Of a stretch of 64,000 bases of DNA, positions 41,001-48,747 are shown one piece after another. The first letter of the stretch is position 1. Each line of letters begins with the position of its first letter. Made by a program: the position numbers and the translations under genes. The notes beneath the pieces were generated by a model that made no database searches, was not told the origin of the DNA, and saw only the letters and a list, made by a program, of their open reading frames with translations. The DNA comes from Streptomyces sp. 150FB (GTDB taxonomy: Bacteria; Actinomycetota; Actinomycetes; Streptomycetales; Streptomycetaceae): the NCBI RefSeq assembly GCF_000818195.1, contig NZ_JTHL01000001.1:7895301-7959300 (forward strand), read 5' to 3'.

Positions 41001-41442
41001 CCGAGGGCGAGGAGTCGACATCGCCCACGTACGGCATGATCGGTATGTCACCGTTGGCCCCGGAGCATCCGACACCGTTGAGGTGGGTGAGGCTGAAGCC
41101 CCGGATCTTCGTGGCGTCGTACGTGTAGCCGCCGGGCGCGGGAGTCGACACCTGGGTGCCACGCGAGTTCTGCGGGCTCCAGGCGAGCATGCCGAACGGC
41201 TGCACCGCGCCGGGGTAGGTGTTGCCCGCGTTGGACGAGCCGATCAGGGGATCGACGTACGACGCGGGGTTCTTGACGGGCGACGCCTTGGCGGCGGTCG
41301 CTCCGCCGGAGGCCGTGGCCGGGGTCGCCGAGGCGGGCGAGACCGTCAGGGCCAGCCCCAGGGACGCCATGGCGGCCACGGCGACGGAGCCGAGAGCTCG
41401 GCGTCTCCGATGCGCCGTCCGACGCGGTTGTGTGTCTGACAC
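38062..41442 (-). CDS. Secreted GH92 family glycosyl hydrolase (alpha-mannosidase type)
   Basis: A 1126-residue exported enzyme. The N-terminus has RRTAHRRRRALGS followed by a hydrophobic stretch ending PASATPA (signal peptide, about 40 residues). The GH92 core starts SYVDPLIGSSNAGNTYPGA and includes GCSGANGDIPIMPYVG, GTFSGWDQYRAQVQL, and the active-site loop IPGNDDAGTMSSWYVFSALG (about residue 720), followed by an NPCBM-associated/beta-sandwich tail (EPGGDATTTTVKVQTL). GH92 enzymes are exo-acting calcium-dependent alpha-mannosidases on N-glycan or mannan. GTG start after GGCAGGAACG. A perfect LacI-type palindrome lies 65 bases upstream. Confidence 0.9.
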   Translation of the reverse strand: MSDTQPRRTAHRRRRALGSVAVAAMASLGLALTVSPASATPATASGGATAAKASPVKNPASYVDPLIGSSNAGNTYPGAVQPFGMLAWSPQNSRGTQVSTPAPGGYTYDATKIRGFSLTHLNGVGCSGANGDIPIMPYVGDVDSSPSADTTDAKYASTFSHDNETATAGSYKVGLDSGASADLTATARTGSGQFGFPADKPASLLFRTSNSESGSTAADVRVNEADRTVTGSVSAGNFCGPQSANNRKDLYTLYFTAHFDKKFAKVGTWTDGTVQPGSTSATGGTGFSSSGNPVAGKGSGAYVTFAPGTTKVQAKVAISYVSPGNAEANLRAENPPSKSFNSVKSQAASAWKQELGKIKVSGGSEDQRTTFYTALYHSMLEPTLTSDVDGRYLGADRKPHKLAKGQKAQYGTFSGWDQYRAQVQLMTLLNPKAGSDYAQSLFNFANQRGGEWDRWLLENGKTSVMSGDPSDAALAGIYAFGGHDFDVKGALKSLVKAATVPTANDSDSAGCNVECVGQRPALDKYLTLGYVPSDSCHCWGGAAETLEDSAADFGISALAGQTGDHATEKKFLDRSGNWTNVFDPNATPDGGYIRDRKSDGSWAGTFTPGTGSGFVEGTSARYTWMVYSDVARLASAMGGDATTVKRLDSFFKTPDGAFDFSAKDDTRYDPTNEPDINAPYLYDYLGAPSKTQETVRAEMDQLWTNTPGGIPGNDDAGTMSSWYVFSALGMYPQVPSRADMVLSAPLFPHAVIQTGHNKTITVNAPAASADNTYIQSLKTNGKTSSKPWVPASFVTHGGTLDYTLGSKPSTTWGTAKADAPPSFTGGGTSYFTGVTPEKLKVEPGGDATTTTVKVQTLQAKDTKVHWTAAPPAGVTVTPAQGDFTVPGSGSVSAKISVSAAAGTQEGFYTVPVTLTSSSGTELPKTSAAVTVAAKNSMLWNLNNNAISADDANPQANFDGEGYSYSAKALAAAGAQPGGTVSTGGFTFTWPKSAAGDPDNIEVVGGGQVLAVPAAAGATKLSLLGSAAEGDASGTATLTYTDGTTQQAEIGFSDWTLGGGAGKPAFGNTVAVHTPYRDVQGGGTDPVGTEIFATAPVTLQAGKQLASVTLPATTDGGVLHVFAAATS

Positions 41443-41506
41443 CGTTCCTGCCCTTCGTTGGTGACGGAAGGTAACGCGACGGGGAGCATGCGCGGTGGCT
41501 GGACCC

Positions 41507-41518
41507 GACAACGTTGTC
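41507..41518. promoter_or_regulatory. LacI/ROK-type operator upstream of GH92 gene
   Basis: GACAACGTTGTC is a perfect 12-base palindrome with an AACGTT centre, 65 bases before the GH92 start. Confidence 0.65.
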
Positions 41519-41632
41519 AACAGATCATGAGGATGCTCCTCCGACCGCTTCGGGGTGTCAAGGCTTTCCGGAATTCGCCGTTCAGGGCGCGCGAGGCGCG
41601 CGATGCACGACATGCGATGTACGACATGAGCG

Positions 41633-41674
41633 GTGGGGTGCCCCGCGCGGAGTTCACCACGCGGGACACCCCAC
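41633..41674 (-). terminator. Terminator after chitosanase 1
   Basis: GTGGGGTG-C-CCCGCG (41633-41647), 12-base loop, CGCGGG-A-CACCCCAC (41660-41674): 14 pairs with one mismatch, 59 bases beyond the chitosanase stop. Confidence 0.65.
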
Positions 41675-41732
41675 CTGCCCCTGTGGGGCTGCTCGTCGGC
41701 CGTGCCGGCCTGCTCTACTCGTCGGCCCGGTG

Positions 41733-42605
41733 TCAGCCGATGTGGAAGCTGTCGCCGTACACCTTCCAGTCTAGCGGCGGGTCGAGGTTCAGATTGCCCT
41801 CGTCGAGGAAGACCCGCTGCGCGGTGTCGACCCGGCTGGTGTCCTCGTGCGCCTCCTCCTGCTTCATCGCCCAGACACGGGCGTCGAGGAAGGCGTTGAG
41901 GTAGGTGACCTCGTCGCCGCCCTGGGACGGCGGCTTCGCGTTGTTGAGCGCCCGCTGCCGGATGCCGCCGAAGCTGGTGCCGCCGTTGCCCGGGCCGTGC
42001 ATCACGATGGCGTCGTAATACATGAACTGCCCGAGTGTGCCGATGCCGTCCTTCTTGCCCTGCGCTACGGCCGGGTTGAAGTAGACCCGGTCCCGCTCGT
42101 TGTTCTGTGCGGTCTGGAACACGGTGTCCTTGGCCGCCTGCTTCCAGGCGTCGGTGAAGCCGTCGAGACCGTCGTGCGAGTCCGTACCGTTCACGTCGCG
42201 CAGCGCCGGGAGGTAGGAAGCGAGCGGGTTGTTCGGCTTGGTGTCCGTGTAGGCCTCGACGAGTTCGAGCATGTCGCCGGTCCCGGAGCAGAATCCGATG
42301 ATGCCGGCGGTGTAGCCGCGCCCGTCACCGATGTCCTCGATGTAGCTGTACTGCGCCTTCCAGTCCTGCGAGGAGTTCTCGGCGCTGGAGACGATCTGCA
42401 TGGCGATGTCCTTCTTCGCCGGATCGTCGAGTCCCGTGGCCGCCGCGAAGGTGTGGGCGCTGGTGTGGGCGCTCGCGGTGGCGCTGGTGGGCTCCGGCGC
42501 CGAGTTCGCCATGGCGGTCGCGGGGACGGCGACCAGCGCCAGACCGAGCAGGGCGTGCGGCAGGAACCTCAGCCGACGTGGGGTGCGTATGTGGGGGGTG
42601 GGCAC
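41733..42605 (-). CDS. Secreted chitosanase, GH46 (1)
   Basis: A 290-residue exported endo-chitosanase. Signal peptide: RRLRFLPH, hydrophobic core, cut near ATAMANSA. The GH46 domain carries the catalytic Glu in IVSSAENSSQDWKAQY (about residue 77) and the catalytic Asp region IEDIGDGRGYTAGIIGFCSG; GTLGQFMYYDAIVMHG follows. It hydrolyses beta-1,4-glucosamine polymers outside the cell. GTG start directly after GGAGGTCTG. A CsnR-like palindrome is located 36 bases upstream. A 46% or so similar paralogue is 3 kb away on the same strand. Confidence 0.93.
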   Translation of the reverse strand: MPTPHIRTPRRLRFLPHALLGLALVAVPATAMANSAPEPTSATASAHTSAHTFAAATGLDDPAKKDIAMQIVSSAENSSQDWKAQYSYIEDIGDGRGYTAGIIGFCSGTGDMLELVEAYTDTKPNNPLASYLPALRDVNGTDSHDGLDGFTDAWKQAAKDTVFQTAQNNERDRVYFNPAVAQGKKDGIGTLGQFMYYDAIVMHGPGNGGTSFGGIRQRALNNAKPPSQGGDEVTYLNAFLDARVWAMKQEEAHEDTSRVDTAQRVFLDEGNLNLDPPLDWKVYGDSFHIG

Positions 42606-42641
42606 CAGACCTCCATGTGGGGGGAGTTCGCGCTCTTCTGT

Positions 42642-42656
42642 TAGGAAGCTTTCCTA
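42642..42656. promoter_or_regulatory. CsnR-like operator upstream of chitosanase 1
   Basis: TAGGAA-GCT-TTCCTA, perfect 6-bp arms. It resembles the AGGAAA/TTTCCT palindromes bound by the ROK regulator CsnR in front of Streptomyces chitosanase genes. No ROK gene is in the window. Confidence 0.65.
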
Positions 42657-42787
42657 CCAAAGGATGGCGACGGCGTACACCCGTGCGACATAAAGATGAG
42701 GGAAGGGGCGTGCGGTTACGGTGGTTACGCCCGTGTTGTCATGGCGTGGTCATGGTGGTCATGGCGTCGTGATGAGGCTGCCGGGCG

Positions 42788-42827
42788 GCCTGAGCGACGC
42801 GCCGCCCGGGGGGTGCGTCGCTCAGGC
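42788..42827 (-). terminator. Hairpin overlapping the MBL gene stop
   Basis: GCCTGAGCGACGC (42788-42800) and GCGTCGCTCAGGC (42815-42827): 13 perfect pairs with a 14-base loop, overlapping the stop codon at 42822-42824. Confidence 0.65.
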
Positions 42828-43535
42828 GCCGGCCTGCCTGACCGCCTCCGCCACCCGGGCGGGGGAAGCGTGCGAGGGGGCTCCGTGGCCGGGCAGGACC
42901 CATGACGCCTGGAGCTGGGCGAGTCGGTCGAGCGACGCGCGTGACTCGTCCGGATCGTCCGTGAACGGCGCGGGCGCCAGACCCGTACGCCCGGTCAGTA
43001 CGTGCCGGGTCGTCAGGGCGTCTCCGACGAAGACGGCGTCGGCGAGCGGCACATGCACGGCTACGCTTCCCGGTGAGTGTCCCGGCATCTGTACGATCAC
43101 CGGGCTCCCCGGCAGGTCCAGGACGTCGCCGTCGGCGACCTCGATCACATCGCGTACGTACGTGGTGCGCAGCCCGTTCTTGCGCAGGGTGTACCAGAAG
43201 AAGCCGAGCGTGGGACCGAGCTTCATGGGGCCCATCGGGGTCTTGGGCTTCTCGCCCGTTCGTGTGCGGACGGCGTCGGCGGCATGCACGTAGACCGGTA
43301 CTCCGTGCTCACGCCGCAGCCGTTCGGCGAAGCCGAGGTGATCGGAGTCCCCGTGGGTCAGCACGAGTCCCCGGATGTCGCCGACGGACTTGCCCAGGGA
43401 CTTCAGCTCGTTCAGCAGGTCGCGCCAGTGGCCGGGGAGGCCCGCGTCGATGAGTGTGATGCCCTCGTCGGTGTCGATCAGGTAGCACGCCACCACGTCG
43501 TTGCCGAGGCGGTGCAGGTGCGGAGCGAGCTTCAT
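42822..43535 (-). CDS. Metallo-beta-lactamase-fold hydrolase
   Basis: A 237-residue MBL-fold protein: ITLIDAGLPGHW, LVLTHGDSDHLGFAERL (metal motif, about residue 60), QMPGHSPGSVAVHVP (third His), FVGDALTTRH (bridging Asp) and VLPGHGAPS (last His). In the metal motif the second His of HxHxDH is Asp (H-G-D-S-D-H), seen in some lactonase-like members. Divergent from a TetR gene with a long palindrome between, so it is probably the repressed target. Substrate unknown. Confidence 0.87.
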   Translation of the reverse strand: MKLAPHLHRLGNDVVACYLIDTDEGITLIDAGLPGHWRDLLNELKSLGKSVGDIRGLVLTHGDSDHLGFAERLRREHGVPVYVHAADAVRTRTGEKPKTPMGPMKLGPTLGFFWYTLRKNGLRTTYVRDVIEVADGDVLDLPGSPVIVQMPGHSPGSVAVHVPLADAVFVGDALTTRHVLTGRTGLAPAPFTDDPDESRASLDRLAQLQASWVLPGHGAPSHASPARVAEAVRQAGA

Positions 43536-43564
43536 GGGTTGCCTTCCAGGGGTCAGTGGCGACT

Positions 43565-43591
43565 ATCATGGCTACGATACATAGCCATGAT
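43565..43591. promoter_or_regulatory. 27-bp TetR-type operator between MBL and TetR genes
   Basis: ATCATGGCTA (43565-43574), 7-base spacer, TAGCCATGAT (43582-43591): perfect 10-bp arms. It sits 30 bases before the MBL start and 39 before the TetR start, ideal for repression of both. Confidence 0.75.
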
Positions 43592-43629
43592 GGCTATGGG
43601 CAATAGCTTTGGCTTCGGAAGGGTGAAAA

Positions 43630-44172
43630 TTGCCGACTCCTGAGAAGACTTCACTGAGCGCGATCGTCGCGGCGGGCCGGGACATCCTGGAGTCGGGCGG
43701 CCAGGACGGGTTGACGATGCAGAGCGTCGCCAACCGCGTCGGGGTCCGCGCTCCGTCGCTGTACAAGCACGTCCGCGACCGCGCTGCCCTGCTGGCGGCC
43801 GTGGCCGAGGCCGCCATCGAGGACCTCATCGCCCGATTCGAAGCAACCGACGGCTCCCTCGAAGAGCTGGCATACGCCTACCGCGGCTTCGCCCAGGACC
43901 GTCCCGAGGGATTTCGGCTGCTGATGCTCTCCACGCTCGCACCGGCAGAGGCCCTCGAGTACGCCGCCGCCCCGATTCTGCGCGCGTCCCGGCAGCTCGC
44001 AGGCGAGAGCGGCGGCCTTGAGGCCGCGCGCCTGGTGACCGCGTGGGCCACCGGGTTCATCCAGATGGAGCTGACCGGCGCCTTCCGGCTCGGGGGAGAC
44101 ATCGATCACGCCTTCGAGTACGGCCTCGTCCGTATGCGCCGCGCACTCACGGACGGCAGCACCGGTCAGTGA
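43630..44172 (+). CDS. TetR/AcrR-family regulator
   Basis: A 180-residue regulator beginning at TTG (GGAAGGG about 10 bases upstream). Helix-turn-helix: GLTMQSVANRVGVRAPSLYK followed by HVRDRAALLAAVAEAA. The C-terminal domain (YAYRGFAQDRPEGFRLLML) is of the TetR_C_33-like type. It most likely binds the palindrome at 43565-43591 and represses the divergent MBL gene and itself. Confidence 0.87.
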   Translation: MPTPEKTSLSAIVAAGRDILESGGQDGLTMQSVANRVGVRAPSLYKHVRDRAALLAAVAEAAIEDLIARFEATDGSLEELAYAYRGFAQDRPEGFRLLMLSTLAPAEALEYAAAPILRASRQLAGESGGLEAARLVTAWATGFIQMELTGAFRLGGDIDHAFEYGLVRMRRALTDGSTGQ

Positions 44173-45188
44173 TCTCGGTGATCTCGGTGATCTCGGTCGG
44201 GCTCCCGGGGGTCCGCCGGCGTCGCGTCAGTACGTTGTTGTGGTGGCTCGGCCCGGAACGTCCGGCGGTAGGCGCCCGGTGTGGTGCCCAGGCTGTTGAG
44301 GAAGCGCCTGCGGAGGTTGGTGGCCGAGGAGAGACCGACGCGGCGGGCGACGGCTTCCAGCGGGAGGTCGGAGGACTCCAGCAGATCCCGTGCCGTGGTG
44401 ATCCGCTGAGCGAGCAGCCACTGCCCCGGGCTGGTGCCGAGCTGATCGGCGAACCGTCGGGCGAGGGTACGCGCCGAGAGGCCCGCGTGCGCGGCCAGGC
44501 CCTCGACGGTCAGCGGTTCGCCGAGTCGCCCGGTGATCCACTCCAGCAGCGGCGCGAGCGTGCCGTCGATCTGCGCGGGGTGCGGCGGTGCCGCGTACTG
44601 CGACTGCCCGCCCTCGCGGTGGGGCGGCATGACCATGGTCCGCGCGACGTCTGCGGCGTACCGCGCGCCCTGGTCGCTCCGGACCAGGTGCATGCACAGG
44701 TCGATGCCGGCCCCGGCGCCGGCGCTGGTGGCCACGTCGCCGTGGTCCACGTACAGCACCTCCGGATCGACCCGGATGTGCGGGAAGCGGGCGGCGAGTT
44801 CGCCGGCCAGTGCCCAGTGGGTGGCCGCCCGTCGTCCGTCCAGCAGACCGGCGTGCGCCAGGGCGAAGGCGCCGGAGCAGATGCTGACCACCCGCGCCCC
44901 GCGGGAGTGCGCGCGGCGCAGCGCCCCGACGACCGCGGGTGAGGGCGGCTCCCGCGCGGGCAGCCAGCCCGGGACGAGCACGGTGTCCGCCCGGTCGAGT
45001 ACGTCGAGCCCGTCGGTCACGAGCATGTCGTACCCGGCGTACGTCGCGACCGGGCCCGGGCGCTCCGTGCACACACCGAAGGTGTACCGCGTCGGAAGTC
45101 CGAGCCGCTCGATCCCGAACACCTGGGCCGCGCAGCCGAGTTCGAAGGTCGACTGTGGTGGGCGGACGAGGGCCACTACGCGATGCAT
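44166..45188 (-). CDS. GlxA-type AraC-family regulator (DJ-1/PfpI + HTH)
   Basis: A 340-residue protein: an N-terminal DJ-1/PfpI-like domain (STFELGCAAQVFGIERLGLP, then VVSICSGAFALAHAGLLDGR with the nucleophile-like Cys) and a C-terminal AraC DNA-binding domain (LSARTLARRFADQLGTSPGQ, ATNLRRRFLNSLGTTPGAYR). Such regulators sense small amides or amines in several actinobacteria. The C-terminus ends in a D-R-D-H repeat from a 9-base tandem DNA repeat (GATCTCGGT). Start ATG 45188 fits the domain; ATG 45206 is an alternative; neither has a good ribosome site. Converges on the TetR gene; divergent from the cupin gene. Confidence 0.85.
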   Translation of the reverse strand: MHRVVALVRPPQSTFELGCAAQVFGIERLGLPTRYTFGVCTERPGPVATYAGYDMLVTDGLDVLDRADTVLVPGWLPAREPPSPAVVGALRRAHSRGARVVSICSGAFALAHAGLLDGRRAATHWALAGELAARFPHIRVDPEVLYVDHGDVATSAGAGAGIDLCMHLVRSDQGARYAADVARTMVMPPHREGGQSQYAAPPHPAQIDGTLAPLLEWITGRLGEPLTVEGLAAHAGLSARTLARRFADQLGTSPGQWLLAQRITTARDLLESSDLPLEAVARRVGLSSATNLRRRFLNSLGTTPGAYRRTFRAEPPQQRTDATPADPREPDRDHRDHRDH

Positions 45189-45258
45189 GGCAGGAAAGTA
45201 GCGCATGATGTCGTTTCTGACACTCGGCGGGGCGGTGGCCGGCCGCCAGGCTGGGCCC

Positions 45259-45618
45259 ATGGCAACCGACACGACAGACACGACAGAGACGCCGGAACAG
45301 AACACGCCTGCTTATGAGTGGTCCGCAGTCCAGGACGCCCCGGTCCGCGAACTCTTCCCAGGCATCCGGCTGCGCCCGCTGTGGAACGGGGACAACGGCG
45401 CGAAGGCCTATGTGCTGGAGATGGACGCGAACACCTGCTGGCAGGGGATCGACGTCCATGAACCGGGGCCCGAGGAGGTCTTCGTGGTCTCCGGCATCTT
45501 CAACGACGGGGACCGGGACTATCCGGCCGGCTCCTTCATCCACGCCTCAGCGGGTACGTCGCACGTTCCGCAGACGACGACGGGCTGCACGCTGTTCCTC
45601 TTCTACCCGGAGGGTTAG
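45259..45618 (+). CDS. Cupin-domain protein
   Basis: A 119-residue single cupin of the ChrR-C/anti-ECF type: WQGIDVHEPGPEEVFVVSGI has the first metal-binding motif and YPAGSFIHASAGTSHVPQT the second. A Thr/Asp-rich tail (TTDTTETPEQNT) precedes it. It could be a small dioxygenase or a sensor; unassigned. Divergent from the GlxA-type regulator, its most likely controller. Confidence 0.82.
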   Translation: MATDTTDTTETPEQNTPAYEWSAVQDAPVRELFPGIRLRPLWNGDNGAKAYVLEMDANTCWQGIDVHEPGPEEVFVVSGIFNDGDRDYPAGSFIHASAGTSHVPQTTTGCTLFLFYPEG

Positions 45619-45652
45619 AACGCCCCACGGTTACGGCGGGGAGCGGCAGGGG

Positions 45653-46462
45653 CTATTCGGCGTCGATGCGGTAACTGTCGCCGTACACCTTCCACTTGAG
45701 CGGGACATCGAGATTCAGGTTCCCCGCGTCGAGGAAGACGCGCTGCGCCGTGTCGATCCGGCTCGTGTCGGCGTGCGACGGCTCGTGCTTGATGGCTGCC
45801 ACCCGTACGTCCAGGAACGCGTTCAAGTACGCGGTCTCGTCGCCGCCTTCGTGGGGCGTCTCGGCCTTACGCATGGCGCGGGCGCGCAGGGTGCGGAAGC
45901 CGACCGAGCCGTCCGAGTCGTCGGAGCCGTGCATGACGTAGGCGTCGTAGTAGATGAACTGCCCCAGTGTGCCGAGGCCGTCGGCCTTCGCCCGGCTGAC
46001 GGCGGGGGTGAAGTACTGCCGGTCACGCTCCGCGTCCTGTGCCGCGCGCATCGCGGGGTCCTTGGCCGCCTTCTTCCAGGCGTCGGTGAAGGGACGGCCG
46101 AGCCCGCTGTGGGAGGCGGTGCCCTTCACCTTGCGCAGGGCGGGAAGGAAGGGCGCAAGGACGTTACGGGGCTTGGCCTTTGTGTACCGCTCCACGACCT
46201 GGAGCAGATCGCCGCAGCCGGTGCAGAACCCGATGATGCCGGCGGTGTAGCCGCGGCCGTCGCCGATGTCCTCGATGTAGCGGTACTGGTCCTGCCAGTT
46301 CAGTGAGGAGTTCTCGGCGCTGGAGACCAGTTTCATCGCGATGTTCTTCTTTGCCGGGTCGTTGAGCCCGGCGGACGCGCCGGAGGCGGAGCTGCACGCG
46401 GTGCAGAGGCCGATCATCAGCAGGAGCAGGACGAGAAGCGGGCGGCGGAGAGCGTGGATCAC
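45653..46462 (-). CDS. Chitosanase, GH46 (2), lipoprotein
   Basis: A 269-residue GH46 enzyme. GTG start; RR, hydrophobic core LLVLLLLMIG and CTAC with the likely lipidated Cys at residue 23, so this copy is membrane anchored while chitosanase 1 is released. Catalytic Glu is in LVSSAENSSLNWQDQY and the catalytic Asp region in IEDIGDGRGYTAGIIGFCTG. C-terminus VFLDAGNLNLDVPLKWKVYG matches the paralogue closely. It could trim oligomers near the cell surface. No CsnR-like palindrome was found in front of it. Confidence 0.9.
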   Translation of the reverse strand: MIHALRRPLLVLLLLMIGLCTACSSASGASAGLNDPAKKNIAMKLVSSAENSSLNWQDQYRYIEDIGDGRGYTAGIIGFCTGCGDLLQVVERYTKAKPRNVLAPFLPALRKVKGTASHSGLGRPFTDAWKKAAKDPAMRAAQDAERDRQYFTPAVSRAKADGLGTLGQFIYYDAYVMHGSDDSDGSVGFRTLRARAMRKAETPHEGGDETAYLNAFLDVRVAAIKHEPSHADTSRIDTAQRVFLDAGNLNLDVPLKWKVYGDSYRIDAE

Positions 46463-46657
46463 GGATCGGGCCTTTCCCCGTGGCGTGCGCCGGTCGGCCT
46501 TCGCACAGTACGTGAGTGGGGACATATTGCCCGGCATTCGCGTATCGGGCACCGGTTTTCGCCCGTACGGGACCGGGTGGCGAGGCGGTCACGTATCCTC
46601 GCCCGTCTCACGCGCCGGCCCGTGTCCGGTGCGGGCCGGGGGCGTTGTCAGTGCTCG

Positions 46658-47128
46658 ATGGCAGACTCCGTCGACATGGATGAGCGTGTGCGGTTGCGCG
46701 AGGTCGAGGAAGCGGATCTGGACCCGTTCTTCGAGCAGGAGAACGACCCGGAGGCGGTGCGGCGTTCGAGATTCGCGCCTCGGGAGCGGGAGGCCTTCAT
46801 GGCCCACTGGCGTGCAAGGATCTTGGGGCGTCCGGACGTTCATGTGCGGACGGTGACCGTGGACGGTGAGCCGGCGGGGCATGTTGTGGCCTGGTGGGAG
46901 CAGGAGAGGCGGTTCATCGGGTACGTGCTCGGCCAGGCGTACTGGGGGCGCGGCATCGGCACCCAGGCGCTGGGGCTCTTCCTGCGGCGGGAGCCGGCGC
47001 GCCCGCTCCATGCCGACCCCTTCGCCGGGAACACCGGCTCCGTAAGGCTGTTGGAGAAGCACGGCTTCGTGCGCACCGGGACCGTGCGGCACGGGGAGGA
47101 CGAGCACCTGATGCTCGTGCTCTCGTAG
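46658..47128 (+). CDS. GNAT family N-acetyltransferase (RimJ-type)
   Basis: A 156-residue acetyltransferase: RVRLREVEEADLDPFFEQE at the start, the acetyl-CoA loop FIGYVLGQAYWGRGIGTQAL (about residue 82) and FAGNTGSVRLLEKHGFVRTG near the end, as in ribosomal-protein or generic RimJ-like enzymes. Start ATG 46658 or 46676; no clear ribosome site for either. Acceptor unknown. Confidence 0.83.
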   Translation: MADSVDMDERVRLREVEEADLDPFFEQENDPEAVRRSRFAPREREAFMAHWRARILGRPDVHVRTVTVDGEPAGHVVAWWEQERRFIGYVLGQAYWGRGIGTQALGLFLRREPARPLHADPFAGNTGSVRLLEKHGFVRTGTVRHGEDEHLMLVLS

Positions 47129-47178
47129 GCCGTGTGTCGAATGTGCCGGTCACACTCTTTCCACGCGCCACCTGAGGA

Positions 47179-47760
47179 TCAGCGCGGAGGCTGATGGCCC
47201 CCGGAGCTGGTCGCCAGACCGGTCAGGGCCAGAATCGCTTCGACTGTTTCCTCAACCGTCTGCGCCGCGTTGTCGATCCAGGTTCCCTGCTGCGCGAGCT
47301 CGGAGCGCATCGCCTCGTCCAACGGCGACCAGTCCGTGGCCAGAGCCTTGTCCCGAGCCTGGTTGCGCCGCCGCGCCACGGCAGGGCCGGGAGCCAGGAT
47401 GACGAGGTGGAACGGCACGGCCGTCAGCGTCGTGCGGTAGAAGTCGAGGTGGGAACGGCGAACCACCACGTCATCGAGCACCGGGACGAAACCGGCCCGC
47501 GCGAAGCTGTCCGCCAGAAGGCATGCGTTGCGGGCCCGCAGGAAGATCTGCCGGTCGGCTTCCACGTCCCCGGCCGGCGAGGGCCATCGCCCACCGCTGA
47601 CGATCATCTCCTGGAGTGCGTCCACCTCGATATGGGCCGACATCCGGAGCCGGCCGGCCAACGCGGCGGCCACCGTTGACTTCCCGCTCGCGGGGATGCC
47701 GGTCAGCAGGACAGCCCCGGCTGTCGGCTCACGGTCGACGGGTACAGGATCCAAGCTCAT
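47179..47760 (-). CDS. P-loop kinase-like ATPase
   Basis: A 193-residue AAA_33/chloramphenicol phosphotransferase-like protein. Walker A is LLTGIPASGKSTVAAALAGR (about residue 18); the Walker-B-like strand is FVPVLDDVVV; a lid segment rich in Arg (ARRRNQARDKAL) follows. It should phosphorylate a small molecule in the cytoplasm; relatives include antibiotic and polynucleotide kinases. Not in an operon. Confidence 0.8.
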   Translation of the reverse strand: MSLDPVPVDREPTAGAVLLTGIPASGKSTVAAALAGRLRMSAHIEVDALQEMIVSGGRWPSPAGDVEADRQIFLRARNACLLADSFARAGFVPVLDDVVVRRSHLDFYRTTLTAVPFHLVILAPGPAVARRRNQARDKALATDWSPLDEAMRSELAQQGTWIDNAAQTVEETVEAILALTGLATSSGGHQPPR

Positions 47761-47939
47761 ATGACCTGTTTCAGGAGTGGGGATACCGGGCCTGGTGGAC
47801 GAGTCGCCCGGACGCGAAGACAGGGCGATCCCTTTCCGGGGTCTTTCCGGGGCCCGTTCCGGGAGTGGATCACGGCCGTAAAACGGTCCCGGCGTGGCTC
47901 GCGGTGATCCACCTCTTGAACAGATCCTGCGCGCGTCCG

Positions 47940-48575
47940 TCAGGGGGCTTCGACGCGCAGCGTTTCGACGTGGTCGAGCACCGTGTCCAGGGCGGCTTCG
48001 AGGGCGCGGGTGTCGCGGCGGATCTGGGTCATGAGGAGTCCGCCCTGCAATGCGGTGAGGATCGCGAGGCCGAGCTGGTCGGGGTCGGCGTCCGCCCGTA
48101 GCTCGCGCCGGTCGTGCATGGCCTGCATGCCGTCGCGGATGGCACGCTCCCAGCGCGCGAAACCGGCGGCGACGTCCTCGCGCGCCTGTGGGTCGGTCTC
48201 GGCGAGTTCGCTGCCGAGCGAACCGATGGGGCAGCCGCCCTGGCAGTCGCGGTGCTGCTGCAACTCCACGATGGCGTCACGCCACGCCCTGAGCCCCCGC
48301 ATGGTGTCGAGGCGGCCGAGCAGGGGCTGCTGGGCGTCGAGCACCGCGTCCGTCTGATAGGCGATCACGGACCTGACCAGGGACTTCTTGTCCTTGAAGT
48401 AGTGGTAGACCTGCGAAGGGCTGACCCCCGCGGCTGTCTGTACGTCCTCGATGCTCGTGCCGGCCACGCCGTGCTCGAACATGAGGGCCGCCGCGGCGGC
48501 CGCGATCCTGCTGCGTGTTTCCTGCCCCTTGCGCGTCAGGCGCGGTGCGGCGGTCACGACCTCATCGGCTTGCAT
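47940..48575 (-). CDS. TetR/AcrR-family regulator
   Basis: A 211-residue regulator: TSIEDVQTAAGVSPSQVYHY is the helix-turn-helix (about residues 42-61), with FKDKKSLVRSVIAYQ. The ligand domain contains QQHRDCQGGCPIGSLGSELA, whose CxxxC pair is shared by a subgroup near redox or oxidoreductase genes. Divergent from a peroxiredoxin-like gene, so redox-responsive control is a reasonable guess. Confidence 0.87.
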   Translation of the reverse strand: MQADEVVTAAPRLTRKGQETRSRIAAAAAALMFEHGVAGTSIEDVQTAAGVSPSQVYHYFKDKKSLVRSVIAYQTDAVLDAQQPLLGRLDTMRGLRAWRDAIVELQQHRDCQGGCPIGSLGSELAETDPQAREDVAAGFARWERAIRDGMQAMHDRRELRADADPDQLGLAILTALQGGLLMTQIRRDTRALEAALDTVLDHVETLRVEAP

Positions 48576-48747
48576 GTGATCAGCGTACCGATTTTGGAGC
48601 GAACGTTACAAGAAATGCCCGTTATGCGGTCTTTGTAATGGAGTGGTTACTTCAAAAAAAGCGTATGGTTCTGGAGCGCCCATTCCATACCGGTGTTCGC
48701 TCCCATCGGAGCGGCCGCCGATCGCTGTCCAATTGAAGGGGGTCCCC

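Noticed and set aside
48576..48747. GGAGCG-containing direct repeats between the TetR and peroxiredoxin-like genes
   Set aside because: They resemble TetR half-sites but neither copy is a full palindrome.
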